Assembly: GCA_965229355.1 (NCBI GenBank)
Contig: OZ245869.1
Coordinates: forward strand, 1,922,001 to 1,986,000
Source: GCA-2737725 sp965229355
GTDB taxonomy: Bacteria > Pseudomonadota > Alphaproteobacteria > Rhodospirillales > Rhodospirillaceae
Direction of reading: 5' to 3'
DNA: 64,000 bases
The position numbers and the translations under genes were made by a program. The notes beneath the pieces were generated by a model that saw nothing but the letters and a program-made list of their open reading frames with translations, was not told the DNA's origin and made no database searches. Below are positions 9,010 to 18,020 of this stretch, one piece after another; position 1 is the first letter of the stretch, and each line of letters begins with the position of its first letter.

Positions 9010-10008
9010 TTAGCCGTTCGGCAACAGAATCACTTTACCATCGCGCTCAGAGCCGGTGCGTGTCGCGTGTTTGAAGGCTTCGGCGTATTGATCAAGCGTA
9101 TAGGTGCCTGCAATTGCCGCTCGCATTTCGCCTGATGCAATCATGTTTGCCAACTTCGCGTAAATACGACGCAGCTCATCCATACTGCGTTTTTGCAAAC
9201 CGCGACTGGTGCTCATGCCGACGAGTTTGATATCTTTCCAGAACATCTCGTTGAAATGAATTTCGCTGGGTTTCCCAGAAATGTAGCCATAGTTCACCAC
9301 GGTTCCGCCTGCCGCCAAGCAATGCGCAACACGACCCGTGGCAGGGCCAGCTACCAAATCAAGACCCAGCTTAATTTCCGCATTGCCAGTGGCGTCTTTG
9401 ACGCGACGCGCTAATTCTTCCTCGTCATCGCAATCCAGCACCACGGCATCAGCGCCCAATGCTTTAAGGTCATTTGCAACTTCCATGCGTCGCACTATGT
9501 TGCAGGTCTTCACGCCCTTTTCTTTGGCGAGCACAATGAGATAACGGCCACAGCTGGAATTGGCGCCGTTCTGAATCAGCCATTCACCTGCTTGGAGGGC
9601 CACATGGTCTTCCAGCAGCACGACCGAGGACATGCCATTTACGAGCAATAACGAAAGCTGCACGGCATCGCCTTCTGGTGCGGGCATCACTTTCTCGGCG
9701 GATGTGCAAACCAGTTCCGCGAAGGTCGAAGCACCCCACCATGGAAATACGCGGTCACCAACCTTGAACGTTGTGACATCGCTGCCGACGGCTTCAATGC
9801 GCCCGATACCTTCGTAGCCTGGCACGTTGGGCAGGGCTGCGTTACGAAAGCCACGCTCGCCCATAAATTTTTTAATATCGGCCAAGTGCACTGCAGCGGC
9901 TTCCATGCGGATCACAACTTCATGCGGCTGCGGTGTGGGGTCGGGCAGTGTCACAAGGCGGACAACTTCGGCCGGATCGCCAAAAGCGACGTGTTGCAAA
10001 GCGCGCAT
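9010..10008 (-). CDS. MDR-superfamily oxidoreductase, enoyl reductase (MECR)-like, copy 1
   Basis: This 332-residue MDR protein is the upstream partner of the tandem pair. VPGYEGIGRIEAVG is the catalytic-domain signature and QNGANSSCGRYLIVLA with NIVRR is the nucleotide-binding part typical of 2-enoyl thioester reductases. Structural zinc cysteines are absent. It begins 21 bases after the stop of the sensor kinase gene, so it may be read through from that promoter, which would tie these reductases to a two-component signal; this is inference. Confidence 0.8.
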   Translation of the reverse strand: MRALQHVAFGDPAEVVRLVTLPDPTPQPHEVVIRMEAAAVHLADIKKFMGERGFRNAALPNVPGYEGIGRIEAVGSDVTTFKVGDRVFPWWGASTFAELVCTSAEKVMPAPEGDAVQLSLLLVNGMSSVVLLEDHVALQAGEWLIQNGANSSCGRYLIVLAKEKGVKTCNIVRRMEVANDLKALGADAVVLDCDDEEELARRVKDATGNAEIKLGLDLVAGPATGRVAHCLAAGGTVVNYGYISGKPSEIHFNEMFWKDIKLVGMSTSRGLQKRSMDELRRIYAKLANMIASGEMRAAIAGTYTLDQYAEAFKHATRTGSERDGKVILLPNG

Positions 10009-10029
10009 GAATTTAAAATCCGATCAAAG

Positions 10030-11811
10030 CTACTCGGCGGCAGAAGCCATGTTGTTATGCGTGCCGACCAACAGCGACGGCGGGAAACGCACCGATGCTG
10101 TCGTGCCTTGGTTGGGCTCGCTGGCGATCAACAGTTCGCCGCCCAAAAGATCCATGTATTGCTTGCAGATCGACAAGCCTAAACCGGCGCCCTGTCCAGA
10201 GCGCGAAACCGTTGGGTTGCCTTGCAGGAACGGCTCGCCAATACGCCTCATCAGGGCAGGGTCAATGCCGGGGCCACGGTCGGCGACGGAAATGTCCAAG
10301 CCTTTATCATGACGTCGCGCTTCCACTGCAATCTCAAGGCCGGGCGATGAGAACTTGGTGGCGTTCGTCAGTAGGTTGATCAGGATCTGGCGCAAGTAAC
10401 GCTCATCGGCACTGAGGTCGGGCAAATGAGAGGGTACATTTACGACAATGCGTAACCCGCGCTCGCTGGCCAAGCGCTCCACGAATGCGATCGCACTTCT
10501 GATTGTGGTAATTACATTCACATTCTCGCGGTTCAGCGGCTGAATGCCAGACTCGATTTTAGCCATATCCAGAATATCGTTGACGATATTCAGCAAATGT
10601 TCGCCCGATTTATGAATGTGATCTGCATAAGACACATAAACCGGCGACACACCTTCACCGAGGACTTTGTTCTTGATGATTTCTGAAAAACCCATGATCG
10701 CGTTTAAAGGTGTACGGAACTCGTGACTCATGTGGGCTAAGAAGCGGCTTTTGGCTTCGTTGGCTTCTTCGGCAGAAGCTTTGGCGCGGCGTAACTCTGT
10801 TTCGTTTTGTTCGCTGCGGCGCAACTGTCCAAAAATGAATATCCCTGTGCCAATCATCACGATGAATATGCCCATCAGCACAAGGCCAATGCGGTTCCGA
10901 CTATCGCGCCACGATTTTAGGTAATCAGCGCCGTCCATCAGGATCATGACAGCCAGCGGCAGTTCACCCACACGCTCAACGGCTTGAATGCGGCGGCTAT
11001 AACCATCTGAAACCGCGTTTACCAGTTCTTGTGCGCCTTCAATCTCTTCACGTGGGCGTTGGAAGTAACGCGAAAATTCGGGGTATGAGGCAGATGTTTT
11101 AAGGCTAGAGTTCTCTGAAGCTGCAATCAGCACGCCATCCGCGCGCCACAGCTCAATAGCGCCCATAGGCCCCACATCCATCGTGTTGAAAAAAGCGCTG
11201 AAATAGTCGGGCCGTAAAATCGCCACCACAAAACCAATCACTTTGCCGTCGCGTACAATGCGTACGCTTAAAGGCAAGTATGGTTTCTTTTCGCTGCCTG
11301 GAATGTACTTGTCGGATTTATAGACATTGCCAATGAACAGGCCGGGCTCATCACTACTGGGATTGATCAATGAACCATTAAACTGCGCAATTGCTTCCGA
11401 CGTCATGGGGAAGATCCGACCCGAAGCAAGCGGCTTGTTACTCGCATCAGTGATATAAACAGTCGAAAGGTGCGGCAGTGTTTGCAGCTTCGTGGCCAAT
11501 AGTTTGTTTAGGTCTGATTCATCGAATCGATTTACTTTAAGTTGTTCAGCGTAGTAATCGCCTACACCTTCCATCACGCGGTATGTCTCACCCAGCGTCC
11601 GCTCGGTAAAAGATTCAATCGTGCGCGCCGAAGCGCGGGCCGTACGTTTCGCGCTGTTAACGGATTCACGGTATTGCTCTGCCAGGTGCAGTACGACGGC
11701 CAAGATGACCAGGCACAAGAAGCTGGCGAATAATAGAATCGTCGTGCGTCGAACACGCTTTAAAGAGGCTCCGCCAGCGATGTTATGAATGGAGATGCGG
11801 CGCAGTGTCAC
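10030..11811 (-). CDS. Membrane sensor histidine kinase with periplasmic Cache-type domain
   Basis: The 593-residue kinase has two membrane spans (about residues 24-43 and 308-329) that enclose a periplasmic domain of the Cache/PDC type (YITDASNKPLASG and GLFIGNVYKS segments). The HisKA box is HMSHEFRTPL with the phosphoacceptor at His363. The HATPase part is complete: an N-box NLLTNATKF, a G1 box DRGPGID and a G2 box GQGAGLGLS. It therefore looks catalytically intact. No receiver domain is fused. Upstream on the same strand, 160 bp away, lies a REC-HPt protein that is the obvious partner. The ligand is unknown; Cache domains often bind small metabolites. Confidence 0.88.
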   Translation of the reverse strand: MTLRRISIHNIAGGASLKRVRRTTILLFASFLCLVILAVVLHLAEQYRESVNSAKRTARASARTIESFTERTLGETYRVMEGVGDYYAEQLKVNRFDESDLNKLLATKLQTLPHLSTVYITDASNKPLASGRIFPMTSEAIAQFNGSLINPSSDEPGLFIGNVYKSDKYIPGSEKKPYLPLSVRIVRDGKVIGFVVAILRPDYFSAFFNTMDVGPMGAIELWRADGVLIAASENSSLKTSASYPEFSRYFQRPREEIEGAQELVNAVSDGYSRRIQAVERVGELPLAVMILMDGADYLKSWRDSRNRIGLVLMGIFIVMIGTGIFIFGQLRRSEQNETELRRAKASAEEANEAKSRFLAHMSHEFRTPLNAIMGFSEIIKNKVLGEGVSPVYVSYADHIHKSGEHLLNIVNDILDMAKIESGIQPLNRENVNVITTIRSAIAFVERLASERGLRIVVNVPSHLPDLSADERYLRQILINLLTNATKFSSPGLEIAVEARRHDKGLDISVADRGPGIDPALMRRIGEPFLQGNPTVSRSGQGAGLGLSICKQYMDLLGGELLIASEPNQGTTASVRFPPSLLVGTHNNMASAAE

Positions 11812-11970
11812 AACACGGCTCCGATCTTTTTATATCCGGCTAGTCGGGTGCCGTTGGGTTTGTCGCGCGATTCAAACATCCGAAGGCGCGTGCCGTCGGT
11901 GAGCGCATTCAAACATAGCCGTGACACTGCGCTCATCACAGGTCAGCGCTCCCCCAGCGCTTAGGTTTAT

Positions 11971-13095
11971 TTATGCCGTTGCAGCGGGCTCCGCTGTCTT
12001 CGGCGCGTACTTGTTAATAGCTTGCTTTAGGATCTTAAATAACGTTTGGCCAATTTCGCCACCGTCACCTTCGATTTTCTCGCGCATCACGGCGCGCATA
12101 GCATCAATATGTGCCTTCACAATTTCAAGCGTATTATCGTCTTGATTGCACGGCGCTTTAGTTACGTCATAAAGAGATTTCGCAAAAACCGTAATCAGCG
12201 GGTAACCAAACGTCCCGCCCTGGCCGCGCAGTTCGTGCGCAATCAGGTTAATCTCTTCAAATGCATTTGTGCGATCGCCAGTGCGCAGTTTGGCGTCGGC
12301 CACTTGTTGCGACAGACGGTTGAGGTATTCCTTCGCCCAGCCGATAAAGCCTTCCGCTTCACGCTTCAAAGCCTGTTCAGCTTCCTGCAAAACACTATTT
12401 GGAATGATGAAGTCTGAACGCATCGCGTTCGACCCCATTTTTTGCTTCAAGAAATTGGGCAGTTTGAACAACCAAACGTCGCTGGGCTTCGCAGCTTTCT
12501 CAACGCGGTCTTTTGAATACACAATAGTTGCATGTGACTCGTCAGGTTTGCGGCGTTCCGTACCGCCCGGTGGCCCAGCTTTCGAATTGCGGCGGCGATC
12601 AGGGCCGAAGTAATTCGATGTCGTCACATATTGACGTGGGTAGTCGATGATCCGCTGAAGGACCTTGTACAAGCTCTCGACCGAAAACGGTTTTGCGATG
12701 AACTCGCTCACACCTTTGTCGCGGCAGGCTTCCACGTGTACGCGGTCGGCAGCGCCCGAGATCATGATGAATGGTATGAAGCGATTGGGTGAGCCTTTGT
12801 CATCGCGCAACCATTGCAATAAATGCTGACCGCTGATGGCACCCATCACCAAGTCCGAGATTACGATGTCGATTTGTTCGCCGCCACCGAACCCTTTGCC
12901 GGTTGCGCGCAAATATTCCACCGCCTCTTTGGCATTCTTCGCGCGGTGTGTGCGGGCAAAGCCCATGCGCTTTAAAGCCGTGATGAAGATATCGAGCATG
13001 TATTCGTTGTCTTCGACAACCAATACCGACAAACGATCCTGACCTAAGTTATCTTTTTCTTTATCGCGATTATTCACGTGATTGTTCTCAAACAT
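11971..13095 (-). CDS. Response regulator with receiver domain and C-terminal HPt-like domain
   Basis: Residues 22-150 form a receiver domain: acidic pair E28/D29, phosphoacceptor D81 in VISDLVM, and K135 in AKPF. A linker carrying FGPDRRR and GGTERR joins it to a helical C-terminal part. That part contains AHELRGQGGTFGYPLI, which matches the HPt consensus with His287 as the likely phosphoacceptor. No DNA-binding or enzymatic output domain is seen, so the protein probably relays phosphate rather than acting on DNA. The neighbouring Cache kinase at 10030-11811 is the likely phosphodonor. The final response regulator of such a relay is not in the window. ATG start at 13095. Confidence 0.8.
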   Translation of the reverse strand: MFENNHVNNRDKEKDNLGQDRLSVLVVEDNEYMLDIFITALKRMGFARTHRAKNAKEAVEYLRATGKGFGGGEQIDIVISDLVMGAISGQHLLQWLRDDKGSPNRFIPFIMISGAADRVHVEACRDKGVSEFIAKPFSVESLYKVLQRIIDYPRQYVTTSNYFGPDRRRNSKAGPPGGTERRKPDESHATIVYSKDRVEKAAKPSDVWLFKLPNFLKQKMGSNAMRSDFIIPNSVLQEAEQALKREAEGFIGWAKEYLNRLSQQVADAKLRTGDRTNAFEEINLIAHELRGQGGTFGYPLITVFAKSLYDVTKAPCNQDDNTLEIVKAHIDAMRAVMREKIEGDGGEIGQTLFKILKQAINKYAPKTAEPAATA

Positions 13096-13253
13096 CTCAT
13101 GGCGGCAATGGTAGTTTCGCCGCCAAACTAATACCTATATCTGTCCGAAGCTTAAGGCCATTACTTTAGCATCTGGTTTCTAAGCCAAAAGTTGTCCGGT
13201 CTGTGTACGGTTGCGGCCGTTCTGCAGATGAACTTTTTCATTGCAATTAAAGG

Positions 13254-13294
13254 GTTATAAGGTCCGTCAAGAATGACGGCAGTTCTCTTATAAC
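13254..13294. other. Bipartite stem-loop between the dehydratase and REC-HPt genes
   Basis: GTTATAAG at 13254-13261 pairs with CTTATAAC at 13287-13294, and inside it CCGTCA at 13264-13269 pairs with TGACGG at 13274-13279 around an AGAA loop. The two perfect arms form a 41-base structure with asymmetric internal loops. It lies 37 bp past the stop of the dehydratase and about 160 bp before the REC-HPt start. There is no T-run, so it is not a standard terminator. It may slow transcription, protect mRNA or bind a dimeric protein. Confidence 0.5.
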
Positions 13295-13330
13295 GCATTG
13301 ATTCAAAATTACTATTTTAGAACCCTAGGT

Positions 13331-14338
13331 TTACGATCCGCGTTCAGCGCGGGCCAAGCACTCGCGATATGTCGTTGTATCTACATTGCCGCCTGAAGCG
13401 ACCACCATAATAGCTTCGCTGGGGGTCGCGTCGGATGTGCGATGAAGGCCCGAAAGAATCGCAGCCAGCGCCACTGCGCCACCTGGTTCGATCACCAGTT
13501 TGAGGTGCCGGAATGCAAAGGCCATCGCAGCACACACTTGGTCATCACTCACAGCATAGCCCGCACTCAGTTGTTTTGAATTCAAGGCCCACGTCAGCGT
13601 GCCGGGTGTTGTGGCCAACAACGCATCGCACAGCGCATTCGCGACGCTAGGATTCTTCACGCGCTCTTTGGCGATGATGGAGCGGCGATGATCATCATAT
13701 GCTTCAGGTTCAGCGGCATACATTTTTACAGATGTATTTGCCGCATACGCTGCCAAGCCAACGCCAGCAATTAATCCACCGCCACTGACGGGCACAATCA
13801 CATGGGACGGCGTAACGCCAAGCGCGTTGGCTTGCGCCATCGCTTCTAAGCCCACAGTGCCCTGGCCTGCGATAATATGTGGATCATCGTATGATGGCAC
13901 CACTGTAAGCCTACGTTTTGCAGCGATATCGTAGGAAATTTTTTCGCGGTCTTCGGTCAGGCGATTGAATAGAATGACTTCTGCGCCCAGCTTGCGTGTG
14001 TTTTCGATTTTCAGCGACGGTGCATCGCTTGGCATCACAATCACGGCTGGCACATTGAACAGACCAGCAGCAGCAGCGACACCTTGCGCGTGATTGCCCG
14101 ATGACCACGCGACAACCCCTGCTTTTTTTTCAGCCTCGCTTAAACACAGAACACGATTGAGCGCGCCGCGAATTTTGAAAGAGCCTGTGCGTTGCAACGG
14201 CTCTGCTTTTACAAAAACAGGCGCGCCTGCAATCTCATCCAGCGTGTCGTTGCGCAATAACGGCGTGCTGATGATGTGCGGCGCTAATCGTTCTGCGGCA
14301 CGTTTCACATCATCAAAATTGGGTGGTGTTGGTCTCAT
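13331..14338 (-). CDS. Threonine/serine dehydratase-like PLP enzyme
   Basis: The 335-residue protein is a fold-type II PLP enzyme. RTGSFKIRGA contains the PLP-binding Lys, SSGNHAQG is the substrate and phosphate loop, and PVSGGGLIAG is the glycine-rich phosphate site. It lacks the C-terminal ACT-type regulatory domain of biosynthetic IlvA, so it is closer to the short catabolic or serine/threonine dehydratase or racemase forms. Deamination of L-threonine to 2-oxobutanoate is the likely reaction. I start it at the ATG at 14338, with GGAG ten bases upstream; an in-frame start further upstream would add 25 residues unlike the family. Confidence 0.83.
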   Translation of the reverse strand: MRPTPPNFDDVKRAAERLAPHIISTPLLRNDTLDEIAGAPVFVKAEPLQRTGSFKIRGALNRVLCLSEAEKKAGVVAWSSGNHAQGVAAAAGLFNVPAVIVMPSDAPSLKIENTRKLGAEVILFNRLTEDREKISYDIAAKRRLTVVPSYDDPHIIAGQGTVGLEAMAQANALGVTPSHVIVPVSGGGLIAGVGLAAYAANTSVKMYAAEPEAYDDHRRSIIAKERVKNPSVANALCDALLATTPGTLTWALNSKQLSAGYAVSDDQVCAAMAFAFRHLKLVIEPGGAVALAAILSGLHRTSDATPSEAIMVVASGGNVDTTTYRECLARAERGS

Positions 14339-14451
14339 GTGCGGGTCTCCAATTTGGCAGAGTCGCGCGAATTTCGTGCCTGATGAGGTAGGGGAACGCT
14401 GCCTAATATTCAATCTCTCTGTGAAGAGGGGTTTGTATGCCCTTGTGTTTA

Positions 14452-14480
14452 TTGCATTTTAAGGTTTTTACACCTATAAT
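14452..14480 (+). promoter_or_regulatory. Sigma-70-type promoter for the outer-membrane protein gene
   Basis: TTGCAT at 14452-14457 and a perfect TATAAT at 14475-14480 are separated by 17 bases. The surroundings are unusually AT-rich. Transcription would start near 14487, leaving a leader of about 105 bases before the ATG at 14594. Confidence 0.65.
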
Positions 14481-14593
14481 ATATGCACAAATTATAGGCT
14501 TGTGTTTGTTGTGCCTAAAATAATAGCATTTTGAGCCTGATGCGACCGGGCAGCGAACTAAACACAGATTTCAGGGGATAAATGGGGATAGAC

Positions 14594-15292
14594 ATGAAGC
14601 TTATTCACGTAGCGGCTATCGCGGCGTTGCTCGTACCCAGGCTTGCAGCAGCTCAAGACAGTGGGTTCGGCACTTTCACAGGCAGCCTTGCTGCCACAAC
14701 AGATTATGTGTTCCGCGGTTACAGCCAAAGCGATGAACACCCGGCGATTCAACCTGGCATCAATTGGGACAGCGGCGTCGGCCTGCACCTGAATGCCTGG
14801 GGCTCGAATGTTGATTTCAATGATGGCGGCGAAGCCGACCTTGAAGTCGACTTAACGGCTGGCTTTGCAGGTTCCGTCGGTGACTTGAATTATGATGTCG
14901 GCGGTATCTTCTACTGGTACCCCGGTGCAGCCGGGGCCCTGAACTACAATTACTGGGAAGGCTACGGCACCGTCAGCTACGCCGCGGGTGATGTAGCGAC
15001 GTTGACGGCCTCGGCTTACTACTCGCCCAATTTCTTCGGCGGTTTGGATGATGCCTGGGCCATTCAGGGTGGCTTTTCACGCAAGCTGGATGACAAGCTG
15101 ACGTTTGATGCCTTTGTCGGCACGCAAATGCTCAAAGCCACAGCGGGCTCTGACTATCTCTATTGGTCGGCTGGTTTGACCTATAGCTTCCCATGGTTCG
15201 ATGCGAACGTCCGCTATCATGACACTGATGTGTCAGTTTGCGGTGGCCAGTGCGGCGCGCGCGCGGTTCTGACGCTGTCGAAATCGTTCTAA
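14594..15292 (+). CDS. Outer-membrane beta-barrel protein, TIGR02001-like
   Basis: This 232-residue protein has a clear Sec signal peptide (MKLIHVAAIAALLVPRLAAA) and then a run of alternating hydrophobic and polar residues typical of beta strands. The opening SLAATTDYVFRGYSQSD and the terminal Phe (SKSF) fit the family known as TIGR02001, outer-membrane proteins of unknown function. I chose the ATG at 14594 because it gives a compact signal peptide; an ATG at 14582 in frame also has a good upstream GGGG. It is a single-gene unit with its own promoter upstream and a strong terminator 45 bases downstream. Its role, porin or sensor, is not shown. Confidence 0.8.
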   Translation: MKLIHVAAIAALLVPRLAAAQDSGFGTFTGSLAATTDYVFRGYSQSDEHPAIQPGINWDSGVGLHLNAWGSNVDFNDGGEADLEVDLTAGFAGSVGDLNYDVGGIFYWYPGAAGALNYNYWEGYGTVSYAAGDVATLTASAYYSPNFFGGLDDAWAIQGGFSRKLDDKLTFDAFVGTQMLKATAGSDYLYWSAGLTYSFPWFDANVRYHDTDVSVCGGQCGARAVLTLSKSF

Positions 15293-15337
15293 GTGCAATC
15301 TGTATAAGGTTTTCAACGCCTTTCACGGCTCAAATAA

Positions 15338-15383
15338 AAACGGCCTTCCTGGATCATATGTGATCGGAAGGCCGTTTCTTTTT
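15338..15383 (+). terminator. Strong intrinsic terminator after the outer-membrane protein gene
   Basis: AAACGGCCTTCC at 15338-15349 pairs perfectly with GGAAGGCCGTTT at 15366-15377. An inner GATCA/TGATC stem lengthens the hairpin. A T-rich tract (TTTCTTTTTT) follows to 15383. The symmetric A-run on the left means it could also work in reverse. Confidence 0.92.
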
Positions 15384-15468
15384 TACGCATCTCCGCTAGA
15401 GATGTTGCCGCTGAAAATAAGCTCGCTTACAAGCCACCTATTATTTTTTATCCACGCCCACATCCCCC

Positions 15469-17076
15469 GTGACCCCATCCTCCACATCACCGCCTGTTCA
15501 TCTGTCGCGTTCCTGGGCGATTGCGATTTGCGCCTTGGTGCCGGTCGTGTTTGGTGTGCATGCGGGTTTGCTCTCGCAGGATGCCAACTGGGATTTGCAA
15601 AATTACCATTGGTATAACCCGTACGCGTTTCTGACCGGTCGCTTGGGTCAGGACATCGCGCCCGCGCATGTGCCGACGTTTTACAACCCCACATTAGACG
15701 TGCCGTTTTTTCTGTTAGCGCAGGTGTTCTCGGCCCGTGCGATGTCGTTTGTGTTGGGGTTCTTGCAGGGCCTTAATTTTATCGTCCTCTATGGTTTGGC
15801 GATGCGCGTGCTCGCCCCTGTTGCCGCACCACAACGCCGCTTAAGCGCTCTAGGCATTGCGTTCGTCGGCATGATGGGCGGCGGCAATTTGGGCATGAGC
15901 GGTACCACGTTCTACGACAATATCATCAGCTTGTTCGTGCTGGCATCAATGTGGACGGTGATCGCAACCGACAAGCCCACACTGTTGCGGCTTGTTCTCG
16001 CAGGGCTGCTTGTGGGCATGGGCACCGGCCTGAAATTACCCACGGCGGTCTTTGCGGTGGGCTTATGTGCCGCATGCTTTGTCGTTGGGCATTCATTCCG
16101 AGAGCGATTTCAGAATAGCTTTGTTTTTGGCGTGGGCGTGTTGATTGGCTTTGCCGTCTTCGCCGGTCACTGGACGTTGTATTTGTGGGATACCTACCAC
16201 AATCCGGTGTTTCCGTATTTCAACACAGTGTTTCAATCCGACATGGGAATGTCGACCAGTTACCGCGATATGCGGTATGTGCCTGAAAATGTGTTGGAGA
16301 TTATTTTCTTTCCCATCGCAATTGCACTGAACTCTGATCAGGCCGGTGAAATTGTCTTCCGTGATTGGCGCATTGCCGGCGCATTCATCATGCTACTGTT
16401 GACGCCCGTGGTTCTTCTGCTCAGCCGAAATGTGCAGCGCGAAGCGCCGCTCGCGCATATTCCGGTCGCTACATATATATGTGTCGCCAGTGCCGCATCT
16501 TACGTGATGTGGCTGATCATGTTTGGCATTTACCGCTATCTCATTCCGATTGAGATGCTGGGGCCGTTGCTTGTGGTGATTGCCACGACATTCTGGCCCG
16601 GCCCGGCGCGCTTTAAAACAAATTTGGCCATTGCGCTAATGGCGTTGCTGTTCGTGACAGCTAAGCCCGGTAACTGGGGCCGTATTGCGCATGGTGAGGC
16701 ATTTGTTACCGCGACACCGCCCGCGATCGCAAACCCTGACAATTCAATGGTACTGATGGCGGGTAATACGCCGACCGCCTGGGTGATTCCGTTCTTCCCA
16801 CCAGCAGTATCTTTCGTGCGTATCCAAGGGTTCATCACCAGTCCCGATGATGGCGATACGGGCCTCAACCGTAAAATCAGGGCGCGGATCGAAGGGCACA
16901 CCGGCGACTTTTACATGTTGGTGACAAAGTACGATCTCGCCTTTGCGCAAGGGATGGCTGCGCGCTACGGTTTGGTCATGGACGTAAACGCGTGCCGTTC
17001 CGTGAATGGTAATCTGGGCTTCGACAAACAGTTCGGCATCGAGCTGTGCGACCTCAAACGAGTGAGTGCACAATGA
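15469..17076 (+). CDS. GT-C-type polytopic membrane protein, probable gtr-cluster glycosyltransferase
   Basis: The 535-residue protein has about ten or more membrane segments. An early QDANWDLQNYHWYNPYAF stretch in the first outside loop carries an acidic residue, as in GT-C glycosyltransferases that use polyprenyl-phosphate sugars. The last 120 residues are soluble. Its stop overlaps the start of the GT2 gene by 4 bases (ATGA), and GtrA follows, so it occupies the place of the variable third protein of gtr clusters, which attaches the sugar on the periplasmic side. I do not recognise the specific family, and the acceptor glycan is unknown. The GTG start has a weak binding site. Confidence 0.65.
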   Translation: MTPSSTSPPVHLSRSWAIAICALVPVVFGVHAGLLSQDANWDLQNYHWYNPYAFLTGRLGQDIAPAHVPTFYNPTLDVPFFLLAQVFSARAMSFVLGFLQGLNFIVLYGLAMRVLAPVAAPQRRLSALGIAFVGMMGGGNLGMSGTTFYDNIISLFVLASMWTVIATDKPTLLRLVLAGLLVGMGTGLKLPTAVFAVGLCAACFVVGHSFRERFQNSFVFGVGVLIGFAVFAGHWTLYLWDTYHNPVFPYFNTVFQSDMGMSTSYRDMRYVPENVLEIIFFPIAIALNSDQAGEIVFRDWRIAGAFIMLLLTPVVLLLSRNVQREAPLAHIPVATYICVASAASYVMWLIMFGIYRYLIPIEMLGPLLVVIATTFWPGPARFKTNLAIALMALLFVTAKPGNWGRIAHGEAFVTATPPAIANPDNSMVLMAGNTPTAWVIPFFPPAVSFVRIQGFITSPDDGDTGLNRKIRARIEGHTGDFYMLVTKYDLAFAQGMAARYGLVMDVNACRSVNGNLGFDKQFGIELCDLKRVSAQ

Positions 17077-18017
17077 GTCATCAGCCGATCATCGCCGTTC
17101 TGGTGCCGTGCTATAACGAAGAAGCTGCCATTGAAGCGGTGGTGCGCGATTTCAAGGCTGCCCTGCCACAAGCCACCATCTACGTTTATGACAACAACTC
17201 TAAAGACCGCACACGCGAAGTCGCTGCAGCTGCGGGCGCTGTGGTGCGGGGCGAGCCCTTGCAAGGCAAAGGCAACGTGGTGCGCCGCATGTTCGCCGAC
17301 ATCGAAGCCGATGTGTATGTGATGGTGGATGGTGATGCGACCTACCATGCTGCCAGTGCGCCGAAACTGATTACGCATTTGATCTCAGAGAAATTGGATA
17401 TGGTAAACGGTGCGCGCGTGGAAACAGCTGAGGCGGCGTATCGCCCCGGCCACCGCTTCGGCAATGCGCTGCTCACGACCATGGTCACTGTTGTTTTTGG
17501 TAAGCGCACAACTGACATGCTGTCGGGCTACCGCGTCTTCTCACGCCGGTTTGTGAAAACATTCCCGGCCTTGTCTCGCGGTTTTGAAATTGAAACGGAA
17601 TTAACCGTGCATGCGCTTGAACTCGGCATGCCGATTGGTGAAATCGCAACGCCGTATAAAGAGCGCCCGCCGGGCTCAGTTTCAAAACTGTCCACCTACA
17701 AAGACGGCTTTCGCATTCTGTGGATGATCGGGAAGTTGGTGAAAGAAGAACGGCCGATGCAGTCGTTCACGATCACCGCTGCCGTACTGGCGTTGATTGC
17801 GGCGGCGCTGGTATGGCCGGTGATGATCACCTTCATGCAAACCGGCTTGGTGCCGCGACTGCCGACCGCTGTCTTGGCCATGGGGATTATGCTGCTGGCG
17901 TTCTTGGCGCTCACATGCGGTGTGATTTTGGAAACCGTGACACGCGGTCGCCGCGAGATGAAGCGCTTGCGGTATTTAGAACTTCCTGCACCCGACTTTC
18001 CCGATTTCAAAGAGTAA
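17073..18017 (+). CDS. Family 2 glycosyltransferase, GtrB/DPM1-like
   Basis: This 314-residue protein begins with IAVLVPCYNEEAAIE, the GT2 donor-site signature. VMVDGDATYH carries the DxD-type metal motif, and TDMLSGYRVFSRRFVK is a conserved block of undecaprenyl-phosphate sugar synthases. Two C-terminal membrane segments (about residues 230-290) tether it to the inner membrane. The likely reaction is transfer of a sugar from a nucleotide donor to undecaprenyl phosphate. The ATG at 17073 overlaps the preceding stop by 4 bases, which fixes the start. GtrA follows after 3 bases. Confidence 0.85.
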   Translation: MSHQPIIAVLVPCYNEEAAIEAVVRDFKAALPQATIYVYDNNSKDRTREVAAAAGAVVRGEPLQGKGNVVRRMFADIEADVYVMVDGDATYHAASAPKLITHLISEKLDMVNGARVETAEAAYRPGHRFGNALLTTMVTVVFGKRTTDMLSGYRVFSRRFVKTFPALSRGFEIETELTVHALELGMPIGEIATPYKERPPGSVSKLSTYKDGFRILWMIGKLVKEERPMQSFTITAAVLALIAAALVWPVMITFMQTGLVPRLPTAVLAMGIMLLAFLALTCGVILETVTRGRREMKRLRYLELPAPDFPDFKE

Positions 18018-18020
18018 GTC

